A stretch of DNA of 64,000 bases. It comes from Tricholoma matsutake. Its lineage: Eukaryota > Basidiomycota > Agaricomycetes > Agaricales > Tricholomataceae. Shown here piece by piece: positions 45,886 to 57,093 of this stretch. The position numbers and the translations under genes were made by a program. Numbering within the stretch: position 1 is the first letter of the stretch; the number at the start of each line of letters is the position of its first letter. The DNA lies in NCBI GenBank assembly GCA_026075535.2, contig AP026550.1, forward strand, positions 1-64,000. Reading direction: 5' to 3'. The notes beneath the pieces are model-generated. The model did not search any database. It saw only the letters and a program-made list of their open reading frames with translations, and was not told the DNA's origin.

Positions 45886-47032
45886 GTGGCTGCAGGTATT
45901 ATCCATTTGGCAACCCCACCTGCCGAAAATTCCCAATCTTTTGACTTGGATGCATTTCACATTCCTGGTAGTCCTGACTCACCCACAGCGAGCACCATTC
46001 ATTTGACATCATCGCCGCCACACCATGACCTAGATCTCTTTCATATTCCTGACTCACCGGCTGCCGATGCATTTTATATTCCTGGTAGTCCTGACTCGCT
46101 GGTGGCGACCAGCACTGTTCATTTGACATTATTGCCGGCACACCATGACTGAGACATGTTTCATATTCCTGACTCACCGGCCGCCGATGCATTTTATATT
46201 CCTGGTAGTCCTGAGCCAGTGGTGAGCACCACTGCTCATTTGACATTATTGCCAGCACACCATGACCTAGACATGTTTCATATTCCTGACTTGCCGGCCA
46301 CCGATGCATTTTATATTCCTGGTAGTCCTGAGCCGGTGGCGAGCACCACTGTTCATTTGACACTATCGCCGGCACACCATGACCTAGACATGCATATTCC
46401 TGACTCGCCAGCCGCCAATGTGTTTTATATTACTGGTAGTCCTGAGTTGCCGGTGGCAAGCACCACTGCTCATTTGACATCATCCCCAGCACACAATGAC
46501 ATGAACATGTTTCATATTCCTGACACGCCAGGCACAGATTGTTCTGGAGTTGATTTTGGAGCCCCAATGGTGCTACATACCCATACCATTGACCCAGACA
46601 CTTTTTATATTCCTGGCAGTCCTAATCATTCGGCAACACCGCCATCACAATTACAAATGGTGGACACTCTTGAGATCCCTGCCAGTGTTGACATGCCAGA
46701 TGCAGACAGTGCACACTTCTGGTTTACTGAGGTGACTGAAGGTAGTGACATGGAGCTCAATGTCTCTATGGCCTATATCGAACCTGTGCTGGATCATGTC
46801 ACCCCGACATTGTCCTCGCCTGGATCTTCTCATAGTTCAATATTGACACAGAGAGATTCAGATGAGGTCCATTCCCCCCCTGGCTCTCCCCAAAATGTTC
46901 CTCAGCACACTGTCTGCCTTTCGTTACCCAGCTGCATTCATCCAGTATTCCCAGGTTGTACTCCATCGACACCAGCATCATCCCAGCAGGCCCCCCAAGT
47001 AAGTCCTGAACTTTGGCCAGGAGCTGCTGAAT
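45886..47032 (+). CDS. Repeat protein with FHIPDSP/FYIPGSP units, one internal stop
   Basis: Plus-strand frame with at least five imperfect units of about 39 residues: HHDLDMFHIPDSPAADAF, YIPGSPEPVAS, TTVHLTLSPA. Units recur near 46020, 46140, 46258, 46375 and 46490, followed by a Ser/Pro/Thr/Asp-rich non-repeated tail (to TAA at 47030). The protein would be disordered and acidic. The frame is broken once by TGA at 46150-46152; other copies have Leu (CTA) there, so this is not simply CGA decay. No signal peptide or domain is seen. The second half (46156-47034) is open for 292 codons. A KSNIAVNHALHQQLATLDEA coiled segment follows at 47050-47235 in another frame and may be a further exon. Confidence 0.5.
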
Positions 47033-47279
47033 AATGATTGTAGGAGATTTTGACTTATTCTGACGCTGTTGAACACAGCTACTGTGAGGCTGTCAAGACG
47101 GTGAAGTCCAACATTGCAGTAAACCATGCCCTTCACCAGCAGCTCGCCACCCTTGATGAGGCAATGGGCCAGATGGCCCAATTAATGCAGCAGAAGTGCA
47201 GGACAATGATGAATTCTTTACCAAGGACATCATAAAATTATCACTAGCAACTTCTTTCATTTTGCTTAATGTATATGTC

Positions 47280-47700
47280 AACCGTGCTAGCTGGCACCGT
47301 TTTTTGGCAATTACAATCTTTTCAGTAATTACCGGCAGCGAGAATTGTCGCCCGTGAAGGGTAGACCATATTTTTCTAGCAATTACTGGTGGCGATTGTT
47401 GCTGCTGGTGCTATAATTCTATTCACTGGGCCCACATGGATCAAGCAATTACCACCGGTAATAATCATCGCCGGTGCCATGTAGTACAATGGTGACCGTG
47501 CTAGCCAGCGCTGTGAGTCAGATGTTACTGCCACCGAGAATCTTTCAGCAATTACCAGTGGGAAGAATCATCGCCGGCAGTGAATCTGTATACTGGGCCC
47601 ACATGGATGCATCACACCCTCGGCCCACACGAGTCTTTCCTGCTATGGGCCCAATCCGCTACTGACGGATCTATCATTGTTTTGCAGAAATCCGCTGGAT
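47280..47700. repeat. Degenerate repeats with ATTACCGGT / CGCCGG words
   Basis: Units such as CAATTACCGGTGG recur at irregular spacing with self-complementary ACCGGT cores. No ORF. It may be a decayed satellite or an element end. Confidence 0.45.
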
Positions 47701-47732
47701 GGATGTATCATGGATTTCTACTGAATAGGCTG

Positions 47733-48065
47733 GACATACCTCTGTAATTGCAGTAGTTTCCATTTGCTTTCGTATGAAGCACCCAGAGCATTCAATGTTG
47801 GCTTTTCGGATTTCTTGTTCCAAATCGGAAATCCAACCCATATTGCTTTTTGAAATTGAAATTATACTGTTTCTTTGGGCTCTACTTGGGCTCTACTACT
47901 GTAAATATTGTGCATATATGACTGGTATGTGATTTGTTAGTCTCGAAATACCTCAAATTCATGTTTTGAGGATACACTCTGGAGGCTTCCTTTTTTTTTT
48001 TTGCGGCCTCTGGTGGGACTAACTAACCGGCCCCCGGTCCGGCATTCTAATTCCGGAAGCCCCCT
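47733..48065. repeat. Dispersed duplicate, copy 2 (partner 3304-3635)
   Basis: Same orientation as copy 1, about 97 percent identical by eye, including the ATG-bearing first exon of the P-like gene and the poly(T) run. The rest of that gene is absent here. At its right edge the sequence changes into a CpG-rich block. Confidence 0.85.
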
Positions 48066-48598
48066 GGTTGGGGGGGGTGGTCGGCGAAATTTTCAGGGAT
48101 TCTCAAAAAAGGGAGCATTGTCTCACAAAATAAGTTCCCGCCGCCCCTTGCATGACAGTTATTCAAATTTGGACAATCCTAAAAAGCATCGGTTCTTGAC
48201 CAAAACATTGATCAATGGCAGATAGACCATTTTTATATAGTATTTCGGGGCGAACAATGCCTGAATTCGCACAACGCGACTGTGATGTTAATTGGTTGAT
48301 TTTTGCACGTGATGCTATTGAACCCGAATTCCCGGTTTTCGGACTCCCACACGTGAACACAGGGTTGAATGGGAGTGCGGCGGTGCAGTTTGACTAGACC
48401 CAAATGCTGTGGGAATTTGGCATACTAATGACTGGCGCCCAGTGGCCAAGCTGTTACTCTGTCCAACAACCCGTCTCGAGTGCGTTAGAAAAGCAAGAAT
48501 TTATCCTCTATCATCACCATCAAGCTCTGCGATAACAGCATCACAGTACGCGGATGAAATCTAGATATAACTCGAAAGAGGTACAGCTAATATGAGTT

Positions 48599-49564
48599 GT
48601 GCCCATAAATTATCAGTACTCATCACCAGGATCCAAGGGTACAGCTGGCACATCAGTCACAGGGAGAAACCATTCAGATGGATCGTCAATTGAATCAAAT
48701 GATAGCTCAGTCAATTCGCCAGAAATAGAACCTCAACAAAAAAGAAATCTGGGATCAACACCGCCAGTGGCACTGATTCCCACTGACGTCCAATCGAGTA
48801 ATTCACCTTTTAGTCAAAGCGATCTTGATCATGCATTGTCACAATGGCAATTCGTCCTACGAAATCAGGAAGAATTTAAAAAGCGCGAGGGTGAAAGGAA
48901 ACGACAAAATGGTGAGCCCCAGTGAAAGAATCTTGCGGTTCCAGTTGTAATGTGAAGGTTATAGGTCTCAGAACCCCCAACCATATATTGAGAAACTGGT
49001 CATTTATGCTCGCAAGTAATTCATATCAGATCTGATCAACGTTGACCTAATATACTGCAGGTAGAGCAAATTAGCCATCACATGAGGGATCTTACAACTT
49101 TGGATGCGTCGTTGGTGTGTTGCATGGTCCACTTGATACGTCTCGCTTACCTGATTTTACAGATACAAACCATGGATGTTGATGTATTTGTTCGTACTCG
49201 GCAGCTCAGGATACTTCTGGAAGATTCCAGAGAGCGGATGGAAAACTTCGTGAGATATCATTAATACTTAATTCTTAATCTTTGTCACTCGATACTAAAT
49301 AATTTATTAGGCATCAATTGCAAAGAAAATACCAATCAAATCATGGGAAATAGAGGTCAAGCATTTCATCCTGTTTTACGGCGGCTACATTTATTCATAT
49401 TGATGCACCAGAGTGACGAGGGACTTGAAACAGAAGTTTGTCCAGTGAAACTTCATGAATCGCTGGCATCTTACCAATTATCTAGTATCTCTGGACAGTT
49501 AATGTGTCCAGTTTTATCGGCGAGCGACTTCAAGCATTAAGCGATCGGGTACAATCTTTGGAGA
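48599..49564 (+). CDS. Possible multi-exon gene, low-complexity N-terminus and coiled coil
   Basis: Opens with a Ser/Gly/Asn-rich 108-codon frame (48599-48925) ending in a charged helix (SQWQFVLRNQEEFKKREGE). A second block at 49160-49250 (MDVDVFVRTRQLRILLEDSR) ends at a GTGAGA donor; the 60-bp intron ends TTATTAG near 49312; then SIAKKIPIKSWEIE follows, and a third frame has IGERLQALSDRVQSLETAIN. No domain is recognised. Frames do not join cleanly, so the exon model is open. Confidence 0.35.
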
Positions 49565-49583
49565 CTGCGATAAATAGGGTTCG

Positions 49584-50347
49584 TTGCATACCACCGTGTC
49601 GGCCCAGCCACCCCCTCACTTCAACGTACAGGCGTCTTCTCCTGCTGCTGCACCCGGAGGGATTCACTTCAACGTAGACCCAAGCCATCGCGGCGCGGCT
49701 GAGACAAGTGACACCCGAGCACGCCTTTGGATTTCACAGCAAAATCAAGGCCATCCTACTGGACGAGCTGCACTACCTGCGGGTCTGGTCTCGCATGGAG
49801 CCTTGAGTAGCATCGGAACCTACAAAATCACTTTTGCGACCCTTGCTGCCATCTCCTTTGTAGGTGCGTTGGGTCAGGTTATTAGAGCTTGATGCCCTGC
49901 TGTTTTTTGAATGTCTTTGCTGACGCTAGTACCGATAAACTAGGCGCATCTGTGGCGTGGGGCGCCGTGTTCTGTGGAGCACGAGGCGACTTGGTCATCC
50001 TAGCATGGGCCTCATCAGCATTTATCACTGGCTCTGTCGCAGCTGGAAGCATGGGTATCATTGTAGAATCGGATAAAATCAACTTCGATCGTGACATGGG
50101 TGCTCGACGTGCTACCCGAGCTTTTGCTATCACATCCGCAATCATGACATTTGTTGGTATTGTTCTACTCGGGATCGCAACAGCCAACGTCGACCCTTCT
50201 CATGCCGTGACAGCCGTTGGTGATACAGCTAGTAGGCGACGAGGCATGCAGGCTGCAGGATGGTTTATAGTTGTGGTCGCGGCAATTGAAGTAACTCTGG
50301 CGGTCACCGTTCGGATTATGTATCACTCAGGCCCATGGAGGCTTTGA
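49584..50347 (+). CDS. Small integral membrane protein, about four membrane segments
   Basis: First frame (49584-49892) ends with one hydrophobic segment (ITFATLAAISFVGALGQVI). The next frame (49889-50347) has LGASVAWGAVFCGARGDLVI, AWASSAFITGSVAAGSMGII, AITSAIMTFVGIVLLGIATA and AGWFIVVVAAIEVTLAVTVR, with basic loops (RDMGARRATR, SRRRG). The break near 49875-49930 could be a GT...AG intron (GTTATTAG...GACGCTAG). The family is not named; the segment spacing suggests one polytopic protein. Unlike the elements around, codons keep many CG dinucleotides and there is no TGA decay. Confidence 0.5.
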
Positions 50348-51671
50348 TCATGACGCCTTGAACGGCATCATAGCAAATAACGTTCCGGATATGCTCTTTA
50401 CGGCGTTGAATTTATGCAGATTCATCATCATGTTTGGTACCAAGAACTTGCACCCCCCCCCCCCCCCCCCCTTTCGCTGCGGAAATTCACAGCCTCATCT
50501 GAGCCTGAGCCAGCAGATGAGTTTTAAGATCGTAACCGAAACTTATAGAAGCTCAGGCTTTCAGAAGGTGCAAAGACGACTTTAGTGATACCATAGCACA
50601 AACAGTCTAGTTAAGGGACATAGCTCGCTACGAGTAGAGAAAGGTAGTGAGTTATATATCCCCGAGCGCTACAGCCAACACCGAGATACCATAATAAATG
50701 TCAAAGAACGAGAGACTAATGCGAAGGTTATAGGATCGTTTCCCATACTTTGAGAAACTGGTCGTATATGCTCGCGAGTTACGTATTTTCGTTCTTGCTT
50801 TTGATTGATTCACTACAAACTAGTCGATATCCACGAGGTCGTGTTGGGTCCGCTATTCGAGAACATACCTTGATCGTTCGGCCCCGTGAGCAGAATAGTG
50901 TCAAGTGTACATCTTGTTTCCTAGGGAACATACGGTGTCCAGTATCGCGGTGGGAATGTGGCCTACGCACATCATGATGTTATTCGGCATAAGCCTTTGA
51001 GCGCCAACTTGATATGATCATTGATTCCTATGAGGGTCTAGTAGTCATGTGTGAGTGAAAAAAAGCGTATCTAGGAAGTATCTAGCTACAAAATTCCGAC
51101 GGCGAAATTGCGCATGAGCCTTACGGACTCGTAGGTGGTAATGCAATTATGAAGGCGTCGTCAGAGACATGTCTGGGGAGTTGGCGGGCGACGAGGGCAA
51201 TCGTATCTGTGAAGGGAAGGCAGTTAATATTTGAGCGGCGGGAGAGAAGGAAGCAAGCGTCAGTAATGTTGGAGGCGTGATCATGGGCAGGGAGAGAGGA
51301 GGGGAAGTAGAGAGGACGGCAGAAGAGTGGAGAGATGGCGTGGCGGAGCGAGAGAGAGGGAGAGGGAGTTAACGGTGAAGCGCCAAGAGGGCAGGGCGGA
51401 CTTATGGATCTGCATGATGCATTGCAGGACATGGTCATGAGAGTGGCCAATGGCCATGTATTATGCAGAGATACTCCGAGCTAGCGAGCTCGTCGAGCTC
51501 TCGAGCTAAGTTCGCGAATCACGATACACCCACAGCAACTTTTCCATGTGTCGTTTTAGACAACCTGGATCAACTACGCACTGGAATGAGGGTAGAAGGA
51601 GAAGCAAGGACATGACCCTGAGGCTGCGCCACTATCATGGCTCACCAAATGCATAAAGAAAAAGAAGGTTC
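50348..51671. other. CpG-rich sequence, no gene fixed
   Basis: A poly(C) run at about 50451-50471. A minus frame at 51121-51450 shows a plausible acceptor (CTTCACAG) followed by DTIALVARQLPRHVSDDAF, perhaps one exon of an unknown gene. The rest is unassigned. Confidence 0.35.
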
Positions 51672-51760
51672 GGCTCCGGAGTAGCTCAGTTCGTAGAGCA
51701 GTATGCTTAAACTGTTGAAAAATAAAAGGTGTCAATGGGTTCGACTCCCTCACAGGCCGC
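51672..51760 (+). tRNA. tRNA-like sequence, probably a pseudogene
   Basis: A good box A (GTAGCTCAGTTCGTAGAGC) and box B (GGGTTCGACTCCC) lie at tRNA distance with about 35 bases between, enough for an anticodon arm and short intron or long variable arm. The anticodon stem is weak (CAGT...ACTG around ATGCTTAA) and the acceptor stem pairs poorly, so the anticodon cannot be assigned with confidence. Confidence 0.35.
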
Positions 51761-52075
51761 TTCCATTCTCTTCCGGCCTATTTTTTATCAGCGGGACTCG
51801 GGTTCGTACGTGTAACGTAGTGAGTCGTCCACATTGGAGCAACGCAATACATTAGCAAGTCATATGACAAGACGAACCTTGATGTGAAGGATTACGAAAG
51901 CCGAGAAAGAGATTGTCATTATTCCTCCACACGGACGATATCTGCCGATCCATTAGAAACGCACAGAATTTCGTCGAGCGTAAGTAGTGACAAGACGCAT
52001 CTGCCACCTGCTCTGGTGGTAAAAAAAGTCATTTGCATTCCACAGATACGTACAAGAATAACTTCAACATATCCT

Positions 52076-53025
52076 AAACCCTTTCCACCGCCCAATGACC
52101 CCTGTTGAAATGGAACTGCCAGTGATACCCTGTTGGAAAAACTGCGCGAAGGGATGCTGCCCATTCGCAAAGAAGGGGTGCTCGCCCTGTGCCGCCATGG
52201 TCGTTCGGGTCTTCCCCGTTGTCGAAGCGCTGGTGCAGTTCTAGAAAGATGAATGCATCAGTAACTAAGGTTCGGTGCAAGCAGGGGTCAGAGGGGAGGA
52301 AAAGGGGCGGACGTACCGGGATTGTTGAGAATTTCGTAGGCGCTTCGTTTACGGCTGCTATCTTGGCTCGATGTGCAATTTTGGAGGCGCGGCGGCTGTG
52401 AAAAGCGTGGTAGATGATAATGGGGGAGACGTACAATCCTTTCTTGATAGTTCGGACATCTGTATCCCGATCTACACCAAGGACCTTGTAGTAGTCCTTC
52501 TGCTTGCTCTGCTTGATGAGTCTCTGTACGCGCTGCATCCGTTCATGGATCTATAGCGGAAAAAGAAATCAATTCAAACTTCCGAAGCGGGTACCACAAG
52601 CGACCAAGGAAACAAACTCACATCTTTCCTGCTCCTTCCAGTCTCTTCAAACGCCTGCTCCAGTACCCTCGCAGCCTCATGGTACTCCTCCTTCTTTATC
52701 AGCGTGCCCTCCCGATCAACCCCTCCGCATCTCTCATAACAGCACCTGCCTCTCATGCGACGCCCGCATCAAGTCAGGGAGCGGAATCTCCGGGACCTGC
52801 TTCCTGTGTGCGAGCTGGGGCGGGAGAACTTTCTCTCGAAATGTATGCTCCCGCAGAGCCTCTTCGTACTGCTTGGCCATCAACAACTGGACGATGCCAC
52901 TCCAGTTCCCGGATTGCTCGAGTTCTTCGAGTTGAGCGAATGATCAGTCGAGAGATTTGAGCAGGGATGGGGATGGGGCCATCATGAGGGAGTATCAGAA
53001 GATGGTTATAGAATGGATACGACAA
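52076..53025 (-). pseudogene. DNAJC3/P58-like TPR-DnaJ protein, damaged
   Basis: Minus-strand exons: LIKKEEYHEAARVLEQAFEE and TGRSRKD, then a GTGAGT...CTATAG intron, IHERMQRVQRLIKQSKQKDY, YKVLGVDRDTDVRTIKKG, a short intron, FRRASKIAH, NEAYEILNNPELHQRF, an intron in between, then DNGEDPND and a QHPFAQFFQQG Gly/Phe tail. Order and words fit the C-terminal TPR plus J domain of ER-associated DnaJ/TPR co-chaperones (DNAJC3 type). The loop that should carry HPD reads H-RAKIAAV instead: about 15-20 residues including PDK are missing, and the frame is off by one near NEA. Upstream (52774-53025) frames are scrambled. It is a pseudogene unless the assembly is faulty. Confidence 0.55.
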
Positions 53026-54608
53026 GGTTCAAGTTGGCATACTGACACCGACGGCACTCCCGACATCATCAGATGCTAACCCACACTCGGCACGCACAGA
53101 GCGCACGCCAATAAAGTGGCTAGCAATGCGCAGGGCCTTCTCCACACACGCATTCCACAGCTGTGCCGTGCATCCCTGCTCCATCTTATTTTGTCTAGTT
53201 CCGATGCTTCTTCCCAGGTTTACTTTTTCATTGAGACGGATCTTATGCTACCATGCGATCTTCGTGCCTCTCTGAATAGCTATACACGTAAAGTCTGCCA
53301 GCCCTCGCATGGTCGGAGGACCAGGTAGCTACGATGCATATCAGTTCGTCAATGGTATGCGGGAGGTGAGAGCGTAGATATGTGGTCGGTAGGCCGCCTA
53401 CGGGCATGTCGTGCGTACAAGCACTGGAATATTGACGGGGCGAGTGACTGTCTGTCAAGGGGGTGTCGGGATGGGAATCCCGAACCAGACGTAGGGGGGG
53501 GGGGGGGGTCCTGCCGGAGGCTGAAATTTCTTTTTTGACCATGGTGAAAACAATGCTGATAGGTGTCGTTTGAGTGTTGGTTTAACATAATAAAGCCCTG
53601 AAAGGACTTGGTAAAGCACTCATAACATTGGATTGTGTCAATTACTACCTGGATGTAAGCAAGCGAGTGTTCTTAAGCTGATGTACTCAAGATCTAGTTT
53701 GTTTATGTGTGGGGATCTTGAACTAAATAGCATCACGTCCAAGAAATCAACCAATTAACGAAACAGTCACGTCAGCGGCATCACATTCTTTAGAATCTTT
53801 CCGCGAGTCACGGTTGACGGATTAGGTATATCAAACTTTATTTTTTTTCATCAACATCGCTCACCACTTCAACGTGTTTATCAAGACAACTCACATTGAT
53901 GGACGGTCAACAGCTCAACTGTACCGTATTCAACTGTCAATTGTATGGCCATAACCGTTGAACAGATGGTGTACAGCCCTAGTAATGAACACTCAGCCGG
54001 GGTCACCACTGGCCTGACATTGGTCCTGCGGCATTGCTGATTCACACATCGACGTCTGAAAGAAAAAACAACATGTACACATGATTGAAACATACCATAT
54101 ATGGCAGGAAGGGGGGGGGGGGGGGGGTCGAGAGCCGTGAAAAAAAAATACCGACGTCATATGAAAAATTCCTGTCCCGACACCCCCTTGCTGTCTGTAT
54201 CACCTACCGTGGTCTGATCACTCAAATAAAAACTTATTACAGATTTTACAGCTGTTTTTGATGAGCATGGAACAGTCAAATATGATTTCTGGGGGGTCAG
54301 TTCTTTGTGGCTCTTAGGCTTGTTGTGCACATCAAGCCTGGGATGGATCTCGACCGAGGTTTGGCTCTTGCAGTCCTCATGCGATAGCCCCACAATCCCT
54401 TCGTTCACAAGAAAATGGGCAATTTGCAGGACAAGAACTCATTGATCTACTCTGTGGAGCGAATCCCAAGCCTTAGGATTCCCACCATCATATTGTGTGT
54501 GGAAAAGCCTTCGTCAACTGACCATTCTATTTTTACCTCCCCATCAATCTTCGATCTCATCATCGAAACCCTTGCGTCTTCTTGTAGAGCCTGCACATTG
54601 TATCCCAG
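53026..54608. other. No gene assigned
   Basis: Poly(G) tracts at about 53495-53508 and 54109-54127. ORFs at 53116-53588 and 54157-54408 have no motif. CpG content falls off again after about 53600. Confidence 0.4.
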
Positions 54609-55317
54609 TGTTGGGAACTGATCCTAGAAGGTTTGTCAGAATCCGATCAGACACTGCAGGTGTTGTTTATGGAAGGTTGTCAGATCGTTGTGGATTCTGC
54701 GGGAGGGGAAATGGAAAGGACTTGGCTTCAGCTTGTAAGAAGCTGCACCCTTCACCTCATCTGGTGTCCTAATTTCAAGTTGGAGGTTTGGAGGTAGGAG
54801 TGGGAAAGTGTGGGTAAACACAGGAAGGCATACGGAGGGACTTAGGTTAAGTTCAGATGAGACTAGAACTTCAGAGGGAGAATAGAGGTTGAGTCGAATG
54901 AGGTTCAGACTCTTAGAGCACTGAGGTTGGAGTAGAAGGAGGTTTGGATTGGCAGATTAAAGTCAAGTCTATGTTGATATATGAACTGAGGAGTACAAGG
55001 CCAAACTAACTAAACTTAAATACTAGAGTCCAGAATAAAAGCGGGACAGAAATGGGAACTGCAGCAGTGTCTCGACTGCGTAGATAAATTACCTAGCGGA
55101 GGCCGCACAGGAATTCATAGTCGAATTTGCAAAACTAGATGGCAGCCTTGGGAAGGCAGCCGTGGGTGCTGTACAAGGCGGCCTGGTGCACAGCAGTGTG
55201 GGCAGTGCAAGGCAGCCAGGAACAAAATTGGAAGGAGTAGACAAATGTAGGGTTAGACATGCGGGAAAGAGTCGGACAGAATGTGGGTTCCGATCGGGCG
55301 AGGAACGGTTCTTGACA
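54609..55317 (-). repeat. 3' LTR of the chromovirus
   Basis: 709 bp, TG...CA. Aligns over its whole length with 61602-62310; the differences are mainly C/T and G/A. Confidence 0.92.
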
Positions 55318-55427
55318 GTATTTCCCCCTTAGTGCCGAGCCTACGAGGCACGTGAGGGTTTGAGTCCAAATGAGGAAGTTGGTTGAAAAATTTTCACGTC
55401 ATTTCCTACTCCCATCACATATCAGAA

Positions 55428-56204
55428 ATGTCCACCCCAGCAGTCTCCGCGCAGATCAAAATGGCTGCATGAAGGCCCAACATGAACAGAGGGAGCGGGC
55501 ACTGAGGGAGCAGATGGAAAGGGAGATGAAGGAGCTAGAGGAAGCAGCGAGGGAGGAGGAACACCGGGTGCAGGAGGAGCAAAAGGCAGCAGAGGAGGCT
55601 GCAAAGGTTGAGGAGGCGTGCCAGGCAGAGGTGTGGAAAAAAGAGGCAGCGGCCACAAGATGCGCAGAGAAGAAGCGGGCAGCTGTGGCCGCGGGTTTAG
55701 AAGATGAGGCCGAGGGGAGCAAGTCGCCTAAGAAAAAGAAAGTCACCAAGTCGAAGGCGTGAGTGGGGTCGGAGGAGTCGGAGAGTCCAGTGCGGGTGTG
55801 TTGCCTTGCAAAAGGTGCATACTTGTTTCCTTTCTCAGTCTTCTCTTACTGAAAAGTGGCCCAGATGCAAATATCAAAAGGTCTCGTGTTTCAAGATGGG
55901 TGCGAAGGGACACATGTGCGACAATTGCACGCACATCAAACATAAGTGCGAGGAGGTAGTGTGGGAGGGGCAGAAGGCCCAGGAGGCAAGGCCCGTAGCG
56001 GGGACGATGGGCCCAGCAGGAAACAGCGGGGAGGTGGCGGAGCTGCTGCAGCAGCTGGTGAAAACAGTGAGGAAGGGGTTTGGAGAGGTGGCAATTGCGG
56101 TGCAGGAGTCGATGGGGGAGATCCAGGACGCTTTGGACCCAGAGTGGGTGGAGGAAGAAAGTGCTGAGGAGGAGAGCGACGAGGGTGATGAAGAGGTGGA
56201 GTGA
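55428..56204 (+). pseudogene. Antisense accessory ORF of the chromovirus: coiled coil plus Cys cluster
   Basis: Runs opposite to gag-pol, between the chromodomain end and the 3' LTR. Starts MSTPAVSAQIKMAA at 55428, then TGA in place of likely Arg, and one base off. After that a long Glu/Ala/Lys coiled coil runs (REQMEREMKELEEAAREEE, ending SPKKKKVTKSKA at 55762). A frame change leads to a Cys cluster: CKYQKVSCF, CDNCTHIKHKC. A Gly/Glu stretch follows, ending in an acidic tail. I know similar antisense proteins from agaricomycete gypsy elements; the cluster resembles a Zn2Cys6-type knuckle. Function unknown. A chromatin or host-integration role is speculation. Confidence 0.6.
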
Positions 56205-56505
56205 GTGGTGCACGAGTCCCGGCGGGAAAGACATGGGATCCGCAAGTCCGGAGATGACTGGGCGGCCTTCCAGAGGTATCTGGAGAAAAGGCAGGTGGAT
56301 GATGGGGAGGAGAGTGAGAGTGGAGGTGAAGAGGGTGAAGAGAAGGATGAGGGCAGAGAAGAGGGCAAAGTTGTGGGAGAGGGTGATGAAGACGGAGAGG
56401 GAGAAGCGGAGGTAGCATAGGGATCCAGTCAGATCCAAAAACTTTTCAATGAATTTTGTTTCTGAGTTCAGACTGAGTGAATAAGTAACATGAATAGACT
56501 TTAAG

Positions 56506-56995
56506 CAGGTAATGGTCCAGGTTTTTGCAGGTAGTGGTTGTGAAAATCTGCAAGGAGTTCTTGGGCATGGTTGAGTTTTGTAGCGGGTAGCCAGGAGGTT
56601 TCCTCATTGGTTCCCTGGTAGCCTTCCCATTGGACGAGGTAGAGAATCTTGCATTGTCATCTATTATTGACCTTGGAGTTGAGGATTTTGGTGATCTCAT
56701 ACTCGAGCTCGTCACCAATAGTGATGGGAGGAGGTGGAGGTTGTGTCCGATTTGGAATGGTGTTTGGGGAGTGTTTCTCTAGTTGAGAGACATGGAAGAC
56801 AGGGTGGCTGGCCCGCATGTGGTCCAGGAGCCACAGGGTGACTGAGTGAGTGCCCGGGTGGGCAATGATTTCAAAAGGACCGTGGTTCTTTTCGGAAAGT
56901 TTCTTGGAGGGACGGGTGGTGCAAATATTTTCCACAGTGACATAAGCGAAATCTCCAATGTTGAAGTCGGGTGCGGGTGCCCGATGTTTGTCCAC
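56506..56995 (-). pseudogene. Chromovirus integrase C-terminus and chromodomain
   Basis: APDFNIGDFAYVTVENI, RPSKKLSEKNHGPFEIIA, HPVFHVSQLEKHSPN (integrase GPY/F-type end), then YEITKILNSKVNNR, a TGA at 56657-56659 in place of Arg, and the chromodomain YLVQWEGYQGTNEETSWLP with ELLADFHNHY. The aromatic/acidic pattern of a chromodomain is kept. It would guide integration to chromatin. The start of this frame is joined to the integrase at 57094 by a 1-nt frame change in the YHPNISVFPERD block. Confidence 0.8.
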
Positions 56996-57093
56996 AGGAC
57001 CTTGATAATGTTCTTGAGTGGCTGCAAGTTGTTTCAGAAGTTCCTGGTGAAGGTCATCTAAATCGATGACAAACTCGCGGGCGCGCTGTGAGG

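Noticed and set aside
55422..56438. Minus-strand ORFs of 97-231 codons opposite the coiled-coil ORF
   Set aside because: They are Ser/Pro/Leu-rich shadows of a Glu/Lys-rich plus-strand frame; the retroelement pol already ended at 56506.
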